From Saprospira grandis DSM 2844 (GTDB lineage: Bacteria > Bacteroidota > Bacteroidia > Chitinophagales > Saprospiraceae), in contig NZ_JH719942.1 of NCBI RefSeq assembly GCF_000275825.1, positions 230,978 through 289,008 of the forward strand: DNA of 58,031 nt, read 5' to 3'. This document shows, in pieces, positions 23,721-33,900 of the stretch; the first letter of the stretch is position 1, and each line of letters begins with the position of its first letter. The position numbers were made by a program, and so were the translations under genes. Below the pieces are notes generated by a model. It did not search any database. It saw only the letters and a program-made list of their open reading frames with translations, and had not been told where the DNA came from.

Positions 23721-24655
23721 AGCTGTGGCTGCAGGTTGAAAACCAGCAGCCATACAACAACCCCATTCTACATCTATAGTGCGGAGAGGATTAAAATCCT
23801 CTACCGCTTTGAACAAGGGTTGTTTTTCTCCCCCATAAATTTCATAGGAACCCTAGGGCCAAGGCCCTAGGCTATCGAAAAAAACGCCATCCCCTCATTC
23901 GAGGGGATTTTCTGTTTCACTAGGCTCCATCAGCAAACAAGGGCTTTAGCCCGCCAGTTTGCATAGACCCGCAACCATGGGCTTCAGCCCATGGGCCCAA
24001 AATAACTCCACACTAAAATTCAGGAATGAAAACGATTACTATTATTTCTGCCCTGGGCTGAAGCCCAGGGTTGTAGACTTGAGCGAACTAGCGGACTAAA
24101 GTCCTTGTTCGCTTTTTCTACTTATAGCTTTCCATTAAGCTTCGGCCCAAAGCTACCCAGCCACTAAAAGACACTTTCTTTATCTCTCCTTTTTCACCCC
24201 CCAGAAAAAGTTGAGGGACTAATATTAAAATCTTGTGTGCGCCTCTTTTGCTGCCTAGGGCCAAGGCCCTAGGCTATCGAAAAAAACGCCATCCCCTCAT
24301 TCGAGGGGATTTTCTGTTCCACTAGGCTCCATCAGCAAAAAAGGGCTAAATATACCTGTAGGTTAAAACCCACAGCAACAAAAGCGGCCATACTAAGCAC
24401 AATAAAATGAGCCGAAGGTTAAAACCATCGGCTCATAATGAGTTGTAATAAACAGCAAACAAGGGCTTTAGCCCGCTAGTTTGCATAGCCCCACAACCAT
24501 GGGCTGAAGCCCATAGGCCCAAAACTGCCCAGCCGCCGAAGAAGAAAGCACGGACTGAAAAATGTTTATTTATGGAGGGTTTTAACCCTCCATTGAACAC
24601 AAAAATGCATTCGTTAATTGGCTGTAGGTTTCAACCTACAGTCCATATAGCAGGC
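23720..24655. repeat. Non-coding block of short hairpins and direct repeats
   Basis: No gene is visible. 23852-23937 and 24254-24339 are an 86-bp direct repeat with one difference; each holds two perfect hairpins (CCTAGGGCC/GGCCCTAGG and ATCCCCTC/GAGGGGAT). 23931-24002 and 24463-24534 are a second direct repeat, with hairpins GGGCTTTAGCCC and CATGGGCTTCAGCCCATG (CATGGGCTGAAGCCCATA in copy 2). GGTTnnAACC hairpins occur at about 23727, 24355, 24420, 24580 and 24620. The segment looks like serial insertion of short palindromic elements. Confidence 0.75.
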
Positions 24656-24755
24656 CCCTAGGGCCGCAGGCCACAACAAGCCCTTTAGGGCGTCTTCGAC
24701 GACCAACGGGAGTAACCGATGTGCAGGGGTGGCCGTAGGCCAGACCAAGCAGAGT
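24655..24755 (-). repeat. Dispersed repeat, TTACTCCC-module variant (minus)
   Basis: Contains on the minus strand GGTTACTCCCGTTGGTCGTCG, GCCCTAAAGGGC and TTGTGGCC, then GGCCTACGGCC with GGTCTG. The GGGCTCGC core is missing, as in the copy at 5585. Confidence 0.7.
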
Positions 24756-24778
24756 TATCCTTACTCCCAACAAAAAAA

Positions 24779-25375
24779 TTACGCATTTAAAAAATCTTCA
24801 TCCCAAGTCTTTACAGAAGCCTTAAAAGCAGCTAATCCACTATCATCTTGAGCAATTTTTGTAGCTATAATTGACATTGCCCAAATAGGACAAAAAACCA
24901 CATTATGTCTTTTAGACTCTAAATCAATTATGGGATAACCATATTGATAATCCTCTTCATCTTCATAAATACTCCATTGCTTATTAAACTTCCTAATCAT
25001 AATTTCTCCCCAATAAATTCCAATATCATAAGCTATGGAATAAGTGGGGCTCAAGATCGTATACTTCTGCGGCTCAAATGAATCTCGATAATAGACTGGA
25101 AGCTCTTCTTTCAGCTTTAAATTTTCTTCTTCAGTTGTCTCCCGCTTCACTAAATGCTCCTTTAGAAAAGAAAAGCATTCATATAGGGATTCATAACTGT
25201 AATCCAGCTCTTTGCGTAATATTAGCCTACGCACTATCTCTAAGCGAGAAGGTAGCGCTTTGATAAACCATTTTTTATATGGCTCTTGATTTACGACTGC
25301 TACATCTTCACCTAAACACTCCATCTTCCTCTCTTCTAAAGCAGGTATTCTCGGATAAGCTATTATTTTATTCAT
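24779..25375 (-). CDS. Hypothetical soluble protein, possibly immunity-like (198 aa)
   Basis: No signal peptide. The centre (LSPTYSIAYDIGIYWGEIMIRKFNKQW, a Tyr/Trp-rich stretch near residues 110-135) followed by an acidic patch EDEEDYQYGYP and a hydrophobic end is typical in composition for immunity proteins of polymorphic toxins, but no family is recognised. It is alone, between two repeats, in the AT-rich accessory region next to the Rhs module. Confidence 0.6.
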   Translation of the reverse strand: MNKIIAYPRIPALEERKMECLGEDVAVVNQEPYKKWFIKALPSRLEIVRRLILRKELDYSYESLYECFSFLKEHLVKRETTEEENLKLKEELPVYYRDSFEPQKYTILSPTYSIAYDIGIYWGEIMIRKFNKQWSIYEDEEDYQYGYPIIDLESKRHNVVFCPIWAMSIIATKIAQDDSGLAAFKASVKTWDEDFLNA

Positions 25376-25560
25376 CTATTTTTCTTTAAGGTATTAGACC
25401 GTTAAGGACTAAGATAAGTCCATCGAACAGAAAAATCAAGCCCCTTTGAAGGAGAGCTCTATTCTAGCCTAGGATGCTATGAATAGGGGGCCACAGCAAA
25501 CGCAATAAAAATGAGCCGATGGTTGAAACCATCGACCCATAACTAGCGAGACTAATTTCT
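25376..25560. repeat. Gap with GGTTnnAACC hairpin element
   Basis: 25495-25580 (CACAGCAAACGCAATAAAAA, GAGCCGATGGTTGAAACCATCG, CCCATAACTAG, ...TGCGTCTAGAAGGAGCGA as blocks) matches 57800-57902 and partly 24370-24440. The rest of the gap shows nothing recognisable. Confidence 0.6.
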
Positions 25561-25785
25561 TGCGTCTAGAAGGAGCGAAGCGACTGGCCTAGCGATGTGC
25601 AGGGGTGGCCGAAGGCCAGACCCAGCGGGCGCAGCCCGCGCAGGGCCGAGCGAGCAGCGAGCCCCGACAACCAGCCTCGAAGAGGCGCCAGTTCGACGAA
25701 GTAAACGACAACAAGGACTTTAGTCCGCAGTTCGACGACCAACGGGAGTAACCGCCCGCCGAAGGCGGGAGGCCCCAACGGCAAA
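25560..25785 (-). repeat. Composite dispersed repeat: family A core plus TTACTCCC module (minus)
   Basis: Same block order as at 21001, with an extra GTCGTTTACTTCGTCGAACTGG segment, a near-duplicate of the TTACTCCC module, between the module and the core. The module therefore appears twice here. Ends GGCGGGAGGCCCC on the plus strand. Confidence 0.8.
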
Positions 25786-25800
25786 TCAATACAGATGGGG

Positions 25801-26208
25801 CTACTCATAAGAATGAACATCCATCCACTTAAAAAGTATAGGTTCCTCTACCTCTTCTAAAGAAATCTTCCTTTTATTACTATCCTCAATAACAATCCCC
25901 CCACCCTTTCTAATTTTAATTTTCTTTTCAACGTCTCCATTTAATTTATAATACACCCAAACTCCCTTTTTATCACCGTCTTTATCAAAAAAAGAAACAC
26001 CTCGTAAATCTCCATTTTTATAAAAGTATTTCCATTTCCCAACCTTCTGTAAGGTAGTATTTATTTTTCCTTCTGCTTTTATTTGTTGCGTTCCTATATA
26101 AAAATACCTTACAAAATTCTTAACTCTTATATACTCAACTATTGGTTCTTGGGCTTTTATCTCATAAAAAGAGATACACGTTATAATTATTATTCCAATA
26201 AACTTCAT
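25801..26208 (-). CDS. Secreted YwqK/MORN-like protein, possible Rhs immunity protein (135 aa)
   Basis: The start is placed at the Met preceding KFIGIIIITCISFYEIKAQ, a good signal peptide; a frame six codons longer also exists. The mature part has two MORN-like strands: VGKWKYFYKNGDLRGVSFF and KGVWVYYKLNGDVEKKI, as in YwqK-type proteins sometimes annotated as antitoxins. It follows the orphan Rhs module at 26230 by about 20 bp on the same strand, the usual position of the cognate immunity gene. The functional link is an inference. Confidence 0.65.
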   Translation of the reverse strand: MKFIGIIIITCISFYEIKAQEPIVEYIRVKNFVRYFYIGTQQIKAEGKINTTLQKVGKWKYFYKNGDLRGVSFFDKDGDKKGVWVYYKLNGDVEKKIKIRKGGGIVIEDSNKRKISLEEVEEPILFKWMDVHSYE

Positions 26209-26229
26209 ATTCACATTTTTACACAAAAT

Positions 26230-27294
26230 TTAATTTCTATTTCCAATAACAGCTCTATAAACTGGAGCTAGATTAACTTCCCCCTCTCCTCTTCTTCCCC
26301 AAGTAAATTCAACTCTATAATCGTTTTCAAAATCTACAGACCTAAGCAACCGTTTTGCTTCTAATACATTTTCTTCTGTTGGATTTACTAAAAGGTCTTG
26401 CACCTGAGCTCCAAAAGAATTAGTCAAATTTATTTCAACACCTTCTACAAAAGTTCTTCCCATATCAAGCCCTCTAAAAATATTCACTCCAGTGCTTGAT
26501 AATGTAGTTGTTATTTGTGCAGGTCCGGCATATCTCATAGCAAATAATTTAGCAGAAACTTCTGACTCTATAAAATTTGTTATTTGACCGTCGCGATACT
26601 CAGTTAATGCTCTATTTCTAGCTTCTTGTCTAGTCAGACTGGGGTCAGCCAAATACTGTTGAAATAACTGATTAGCATATGTAGGACCTCCTCCTACACC
26701 TAATTCTCCATCATCTTGAAAAAACATCCTATAACGTCCTCCTTCATAGTCAACTAAATGAGCTGTTTCCTCAAAAAATGCATAATACCGAGGTAACCCA
26801 TACCAATTATCAATTTCTTTTATGTTATAACGAATTTCTATATTATATGAGCCATCTTCATTTTCCCCAGTTTTAACAGCTTTTCCATCATCATCTACTC
26901 TTCTATATGTATAAACATTCCGAGAAGCATTTAATATATTGTAATATGCCCTAAACTCAGGGTTTTCTAATCCTCGATTTAAATCAGCCTCCTCTTGAGA
27001 CCCTTCTTCTGGAGGAGTTACAATATCAGACAGTAAAGCCACATAACTCCTCGCAAAAGAGGTAGAGCTAATTTCCGTTGATACAGTAGCTTTATAAGAC
27101 TCTTCTTTTTCCGGATAACCCACACTTGCCCCAGAAGCATCCGTATAATAGATCGGATTTCCATCAAAGGTATTATAGGGCGATTGATGCGGGAAGGTAA
27201 TGGGGTCCGCAGACCACCAGCGGCCCATCCGCCCATCTAGCTCTCTAAAGTACGTAGTATGATGCCCTGAGCCAATTTCTGGGCTTTTGCGCAT
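26230..27294 (-). CDS. Orphan Rhs C-terminal module with metallopeptidase-like toxin domain (354 aa)
   Basis: Residues 1-55 are the end of an Rhs core: TTYFRELDGRMGRWWSADP, then SPYNTFDGNPIYYTDASG. The shell part that should precede it is missing; an in-frame stop lies 18 bp upstream, and a family A repeat starts about 30 bp upstream. Residues ~60-354 are the variable toxin part. FFEETAHLVDYEGG (residues 173-186) resembles a zinc-peptidase motif in which the first His of HExxH is Glu, with FIESEVSAKLFA (~241-252) as a possible third ligand. As it stands it has no secretion module, so it is either a silent cassette that could recombine into a full-length Rhs gene, or a remnant. Confidence 0.78.
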   Translation of the reverse strand: MRKSPEIGSGHHTTYFRELDGRMGRWWSADPITFPHQSPYNTFDGNPIYYTDASGASVGYPEKEESYKATVSTEISSTSFARSYVALLSDIVTPPEEGSQEEADLNRGLENPEFRAYYNILNASRNVYTYRRVDDDGKAVKTGENEDGSYNIEIRYNIKEIDNWYGLPRYYAFFEETAHLVDYEGGRYRMFFQDDGELGVGGGPTYANQLFQQYLADPSLTRQEARNRALTEYRDGQITNFIESEVSAKLFAMRYAGPAQITTTLSSTGVNIFRGLDMGRTFVEGVEINLTNSFGAQVQDLLVNPTEENVLEAKRLLRSVDFENDYRVEFTWGRRGEGEVNLAPVYRAVIGNRN

Positions 27295-27329
27295 TTCAAA
27301 GAACGAGGTCTAAAGATACTATTTTTTGG

Positions 27330-27485
27330 GGCCTGCCGCCAAAGGCGGCCGGGCCCTTGCAGGGCTCGCAGGTCTGCTCGGCCCTGCGCCAGCAAGCTGG
27401 CTGGGTCTGCCGCTGCGCGGCACCCTTTCAGGCCCCTAGGCCAGTCGCTTCGCTCCTTTGCGGCGGCTTCGCCGCCTGCTCGCTG
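27330..27485 (+). repeat. Dispersed structured intergenic repeat, family A (plus)
   Basis: TTTTTTGGGGCCTGCC, stem CCGCC/GGCGG with loop AAA, core CAGGGCTCGCAGGTCTGCTCGG, stem GCCAGC/GCTGGC, GGTCTGCCGC, GGCCCCTAGGCC end and the hairpin GGCGGC/GCCGCC. It begins immediately upstream of the truncated Rhs gene. 27485-27700 holds GGTTGAAACC and CTTAAAAG hairpins only. Confidence 0.85.
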
Positions 27486-27699
27486 TGGCTGCAGGTTGAA
27501 ACCAGCAGCCAATTTAGGAACAGCAGAGCCCGCTCCTCAGCAACAACTGGCCTGCAGCTTAAAAGCCGCAGGACCTGAAAACCAAATACCTCCTTTCCAC
27601 AAACAAAGCAGGGGCTTTTAAGCCGCTGCGGCGAGAAAGACCAAGGCCCAACAAGAATGGCTGCGGCCTTTAGGCTGCAGATAGCGGCAAAGCCGCCAT

Positions 27700-27836
27700 G
27701 GCCGAAGGCCAAACGGCCTAGCGATGTGCAGGGGTGGCTGAAGGCCAGACCCAGCGGGCGCAGCCCGCGCAGGGCCGAGCGAGCAGCGAGCCCCGAAACG
27801 TAGCGCCGCAGCTTTGCTGCGGAGGCCCCAAAAAAA
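27700..27836 (-). repeat. Dispersed structured intergenic repeat, family A (minus)
   Basis: Minus copy with stems GGCCGAAGGCC, GCGGGCGCAGCCCGC and GCCGCAGC/GCTGCGG around the core GGGCCGAGCGAGCAGCGAGCCC, ending GGCCCCAAAAAA. Inverted partner of the copy at 27330; located 100 bp before the giant adhesin gene. Confidence 0.85.
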
Positions 27837-27940
27837 ACAGGATCCTTGGCAACAAGCAGGCAGAAAATAAACGTTTAGTGAAGAACTGCTAAGGATTTCT
27901 TATTTTTAGCCTTCGATTTTGTTGGACAAAAAACAGCTAT

Positions 27941-30900
27941 ATGCGACATATTTATCTATTTGGCCTTCTGTTCCTCTGCGGCTGGAGCTTGCAGGCCCAA
28001 GTTCGTCTAGAAGTGATTATCAACTCTGGAACGGCTGGGACCAGTTGTACAGATGGGATTTTTGGTGGTAGTCCCGACCCACAATGGCGGGTTAATGTAG
28101 AGAGCCAAGGTTGGACCACCTACCCGCAATCGGGGGCTTGCTTTACTGATGCTCCAAACCGCCAATATGATGAAGAATTTATTTGTGCAACAGACTATCC
28201 TGCTAATATCCAACTTTGCTTTAGGGCCTTTGAGGATGATGGAGCCGCTTGTGTGGTGGACCAGACTTGTTTGGCCCAGATTTGTCAGAACTTTGCTACC
28301 CCCGCCCCAGGGACCTCCCTCAACTATAGCCTGAGCATTCCAAACTGTTGTGGAAATAGCAGTTGGGGGCAGGTAGATTTTACGATTCGGGCAACGGGAA
28401 GCTTTGTGAATGCGGGTCAAGCCTATGATCAAATTTGTAATGCTATCAACCTGGGGACCCTTAATAGTAATAGCTCTATTGGAGATAATGGACTGAGCAA
28501 CTACGGGAACTTCTGTGCAACAAATACCTTAGAACCTAGTCCCTGGGGCAATGCCAATGAGCAAGGCGTTTGGTTTCAGTTTACCACTGGCCCCAACCCC
28601 AGTGCTAGTCTCCGTTTTGAGGCCATCTCGGACCCTCAAAACCTAGGCGATGGCATTGACCTACAATTGGCCCTTTATGAAAGCTCTAATGGCAGTTGTA
28701 ATGGCGCCCTTAGCCTAGTGGCCGAAGACTATCAGGGCGCTGGTGCCCTTTATGATGAAGAAATGAGCGTAGAATGTCTGCAGCCCAATACCACCTACTT
28801 CCTTTTGGTAGATGGCGAAGATAGTGGCATCCCCTTTACCGATGGCGGCCAAGGCTACTTTGGTCTAGAAATCTTTGACCTTGGCGTACAGCAATCAGCC
28901 GATAGCATATGTGCAGCCAGTCATCTGGGGCCTGTTCCTACTGGGGGGCAAGTACAAACCAACGCCCTCAGCCAATCGAACCTCTGTGCGAGCAATGCCA
29001 ACGAGCCCGTTCCAGGCAATTGGAGCAATGAGCAGGGCGTTTGGTTCTCCTTTGAGGCCCCCGCCTCTGGGCATGTGATTATTGAGGCCAATAGTGACCA
29101 ACCGGCCCCTTTTGGGACCGATGCGGTAGACCTTCAGCTTGCCCTTTATAGCAGCTCGACCAACAACTGTACGGGAAGCCTTAGCGAAATAGCCAGTGAT
29201 TATGACCCAACGGGATTTGGCGAAGAACTAGATGTGCGCTGCCTAGAAGCTGGCCGCATCTACTATGTCATGGTGGATGGTTCTACCTTAAATATAGATG
29301 GAATCTTTGACCTAGAAGTACGAGATGGCGGGATTCCGCCTGCGCCCAATGATGAAATTTGTAATGCCATTGCTCTGGGGGCCCCTGCGCCTGGCAGCAG
29401 CGTTGGACTAACCGATCAGAACAACTACTGTGCAGACAACCTCTTTGAGCCCATCCCCAACAACTGGGGAAATGACCGTGGGGTTTGGTATACCTTTGTG
29501 GCTCCGCCCTCGGGTAAAGTAGAGATTCGGGCAGAAAACCAAAGCTTTTTTGGCTCTGACCAAATTGATCTACAACTAGTAGTTTATGATGCTGCCAACC
29601 AAAGTTGTACCGACCCCTTGACCGAAATACAGAGTGAGCATGAAGGGATTGGAGTGCTCTGGGATGAAGATATGGAAGTAGAATGTCTTACTCCAGGCAG
29701 AACCTACTTTTTGATGGTAGATGGAGAGGGCGCTCTTTTTGACCCCGACCTCCAAGAAGGTATCTTTGACCTAGAGGTTTATGGAGACCCTCGAGATCCT
29801 CCTGCCACAAATGACGACCCTTGTAATGCCATCTATTTGGGCGACCCAACAGGGGGACAAATTGGAACAAGTCCCGGCCCGCAACATGGCAGCCAAAACA
29901 ACTTCTGTGCAACAGGAGCTGGAGAGCCCAATCCGGGAGCGTTCAACCCCAATCAGACCGTTTGGTATACCTTTACGGCCCCTGCTAGTGGCAATGTAGA
30001 AATAGAACTCAGCTCAGACGATCCTCTTAATGGCGTAGACCCTATTGATCTGCAAGTAGCCGTTTGGGAAGCGGCCAGTTGTACGGGCAGTTGGCGAGAA
30101 ATGAACAGCGGCGACGATCTAGTTGTCTTTGATTTGGACCTAGAGGTCTATTGCTTAAACCCGGGGCAGATCTATTATGTACAAGTCAATGGGGCAGATT
30201 TGGCCATCTTAGACCCAGAAGAAGGCTATTTTGACATTACCATTACAGAAATACCGCCTATTCCCGTAGCGCCCAACAACCTCATCTGTAATGCCATTCC
30301 CTTAGGGGATCCCTTTACGAACGGGCCACAAAGCATCATGAACCAGCACAACCTTTGTGCAGATGCCATTGGCGACCCCAATCCAGATGACTTTGATGCT
30401 GATCAGACTGTTTGGTACAGCTTTACCACTCCGGCTACAGGAGGGCCTTATGCGGTAGACATTTCGGCCACCACCTCTACGCCCTTTAGTTCTCAAGATG
30501 CCATTGATATTCAGCTAGCCGTTTTTGAATCCTCTAATAATAGCTGTACGGGTATTCTCAGTGAGATAGAAAGTGATTATGATCCCGGCTTCTTTGATGA
30601 AGACATGGACGTACAATGTCTGGACGCAGGCAAGACCTACTTCATCATGGTAGATGGTTCCTTTTTGGATGTGCAGGGTTACTTTGATTTGACGATTAGT
30701 CAGGCGCCCTCGGTGCCCATTCCGACCAACGACCTCATTTGTAATGCAGAAGCCTTGGGGGCTGTACCTATTGGGGGCAGCATCAACAACAATATCAACT
30801 ATTCTAATTTCTGTGCAGAAACAGAGCCCGGAGAGCCCTCTCCCTTTAATATTGAGCAGACGGTTTGGTTTAGCTTTCAGGCGCCTACACATGCGGGGGC

Positions 30901-33900
30901 TAGTGCCTCTTCGGAGGTCAGCATTCGCCTAGAGTCTGACCCCAATAACCAGGGGAATGGCGTAGACTTACAACTAGCCGTTTACCGTTCTTCTAATGGC
31001 AGCTGTACAGGCAACCTACAACTTTTGGAAGAGGGGGTAGACAATCCCACTCTCAGTTTTGATGCTGAAGTCAATTTAACTTGTTTGCTCCCTGGAGAAA
31101 CCTATTGGGTCCAAGTAGATGGTTCCCTCATCGATGTAGAGGGCTATTTTACGATTGAGATTGAAGATGATGGGGCTGGCGCCTTCCCTGCCAACGACAA
31201 TATTTGCAATGCCACGCCTTTGGGAGCTGTGCCCAATGGGGGCAGCATCAACAATAACATTAGTTACAATAACTACTGTGCTACCGTAGAGCCCAATGAG
31301 CCTAACCCTTCGGCCTTTGCCGCCGATGAAACCGTTTGGTTTAGCTTTGAGGCTCCGACTTCTGGGAACATCAGCATCAGCTTAGAGTCAGACCCTGCCA
31401 ACTTAGGCGACAACCCCAACTTACAGCTTGCGCTCTGGTATAGTCCGGGCGGAACTTGTGCTGGACCTTGGCTAGAGATGGGCAGTGATTACGATCCTCT
31501 GCTAAACGATGAATCGATGAGCATTACTTGCTTGGTTCCAGGGGCCACCTACTACCTACAAGTAGACGGACAAGAGGATTACTTTGGGGTAGAAGAAGGC
31601 TACTTTACTATAGAAATTGAAGATGATGGCGGAAGCACGACCTTCCCTTATAATAATAATATCTGTGATGCCTATGACTTTGGTCTCCCCACGGGCAGCT
31701 TTGCCACTTTAGGCAATGAGACCAATGAATGTGCAAATGTAGAATTGGGCGAGCCCGGTTTGGGCGGCTATGCCGAGCATACCGTCTGGTACCAGTTTAC
31801 AGCTCCGCCTTCGGGCCGTGTAGAAGTTGAGGTAGAAAGCAATGATCCTATCTTTGGCATTGACCCCGAGGTCTATATCTTTGGCTCTTCTAGCAATAGC
31901 TGTACAGGCCAGCTCAGCCTAAGCGATGGCTCGAACCTGCCCACTGCGATTATCACCGAAAATGTCGAGGCGACCTGCTTGACCCCTGGCAATATCTACT
32001 TTATTCAAGTAGATGGAGAAGGCCTCAATCGAGAAGGAGAATTTAGCATTCGGGTTCGAGATATGGAACCTCTCTTTGGTACAGGACAACCCAATGACCC
32101 CGAACCTATCAATAACTATTGCCAAAATGCAATTAACCTTCCCGTTCAATCAGAATCTTGCACCAATGGCAGCGGCAGCTGGAATAGCTACAACTATGGC
32201 GTTCCTACCGCTAGCCAAGCAACTAGCTGTGGCCAAAACTGTGGAGAAACTTGGTATAGCTTTACTATGCCCACCAGTGGAGTGGCTTTGGTAGAAGGAA
32301 ATGATGATGGCATTAGCTCCTCCTCTCCTATTGGCGACTTCTCGGACCTTGTGGTAGTGGCCTATACTGGCGGCTGCGGCAACCTCCAACAAATTGCCTG
32401 TGGTTCAGGTGGCCTTAGCGGAGATGTCGGCTTTGAAATTGCGGCCCCTCCAGGCAGCCAGGTCCTCCTCCAAGTCTTCAATGATGGCGGAGATGATGAT
32501 AATGAAAACTTTGAGCTCTGTATATCAGAGGGCTGTGGGGCCGACAACTGCCTCAATGCCATTGCCTACCCGATTCAACCCAATGTTCCCTACTGCTTCA
32601 ATACAGCCTCTGCCACTGGAGAAGGGGTTGCAGGCGGCGCGCCTGGCTACTTTGAATGTGGAGAAGGCGATGATCCAGAGCACTCTCTTTACTACTACTT
32701 TGTATCAGACTGTAATGGTAGTGCAGTAACCCTAAGTATCATTAACGCCACCTCTAGTGGAAACTGTATTGGTGGTACCGTGCCTGGTGATGGCTTTAAT
32801 ATATCTTTCTTTCAGGATAGCAGCCCTTGCGATAACAACCCCGATGTGTTGGTAGATTGCCAGAGCTTTAATAGCTGCATGACCCAGCCCATCAACTGGT
32901 CCTTTACTTATAACAACCTACAACCCAACACCCCTTATATTGTCCAAATTGATGGAGGCTTTAATTTCCTTGGTGGAAGTAATAATGGGACCTTCATGAT
33001 TCAGACGACAACTAGCCCAGTGGCCATGCCAACGGCTACCCCTTCGGGTTGTGGCAGCAATAATGGTACAGCCACGGCAACTACCGTGGGGGGAACCCCT
33101 CCCTTTAGTTTCCAATGGTCCAATGGGGCTGTAGACTCTATCATTACCAACCTGAGTCCGGGCTGGTATACCGTTACGGTCACTTCTTCTGGACCTGGAG
33201 GCTGCTCTGCTATTGATAGTGTTTTTGTGGATAGTACCAATGCCTTAGGGCTTCAGCTGGCCTCTCAAAGAGATGAAAGCTGTTTGGCTAGCTGCGATGG
33301 CTCTGCCACGGTTTTACCGCTTTCTGGTTTGGCCATTAACTACAACTACTTATGGGATGCCGCTGCAGGCAGTCAAACGACAGCTACGGCTAGCGGACTT
33401 TGTGCCGGCAGCTATAGCGTTACCGTAAGTAGCAACAATGGCTGTCAGGATAGCATGACGGTCCAAATTGGTAGCCCAAGCCCTGTACAGGCAACTTTAG
33501 TCAATGGAAGCCTGCCACAATGCCCCGGCCTTTGCGATGGCTCTGCAGCCATTACCGCTACTGGCGGCAGCATTTCTACCGACTACTACTACCAATGGTC
33601 TCATGGAGATAGTACCTCCTTGGTCACTAACCTTTGTGCAGGCAACTATAACGTGACTATTAGCGACCGAAACGGTTGTTATGATACCCTACAGCTAAAT
33701 ATTCCCGTACCGCCTAGTCCCATACAAATTAGTTTGCTTGCAAATCAGGACCTCAGTTGTGCAGGAGATAGCTCTGGCGCCTTCAGCTTAACGGCTGCGG
33801 GTGGACAGGCCCCCTATACCTACATCATGGCTGGAGATAGCAACCAAACAGGACAATTCTCGGCCTTAGCCGCAGGCAACTATTTGGTCCAGGTGATTGA

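Noticed and set aside
23720-24655. Degenerate CRISPR repeats, because GGTTGAAACC resembles some CRISPR repeat ends
   Set aside because: Spacing is irregular, the outer stems differ between sites, and the core is a full palindrome; it behaves like a dispersed hairpin.
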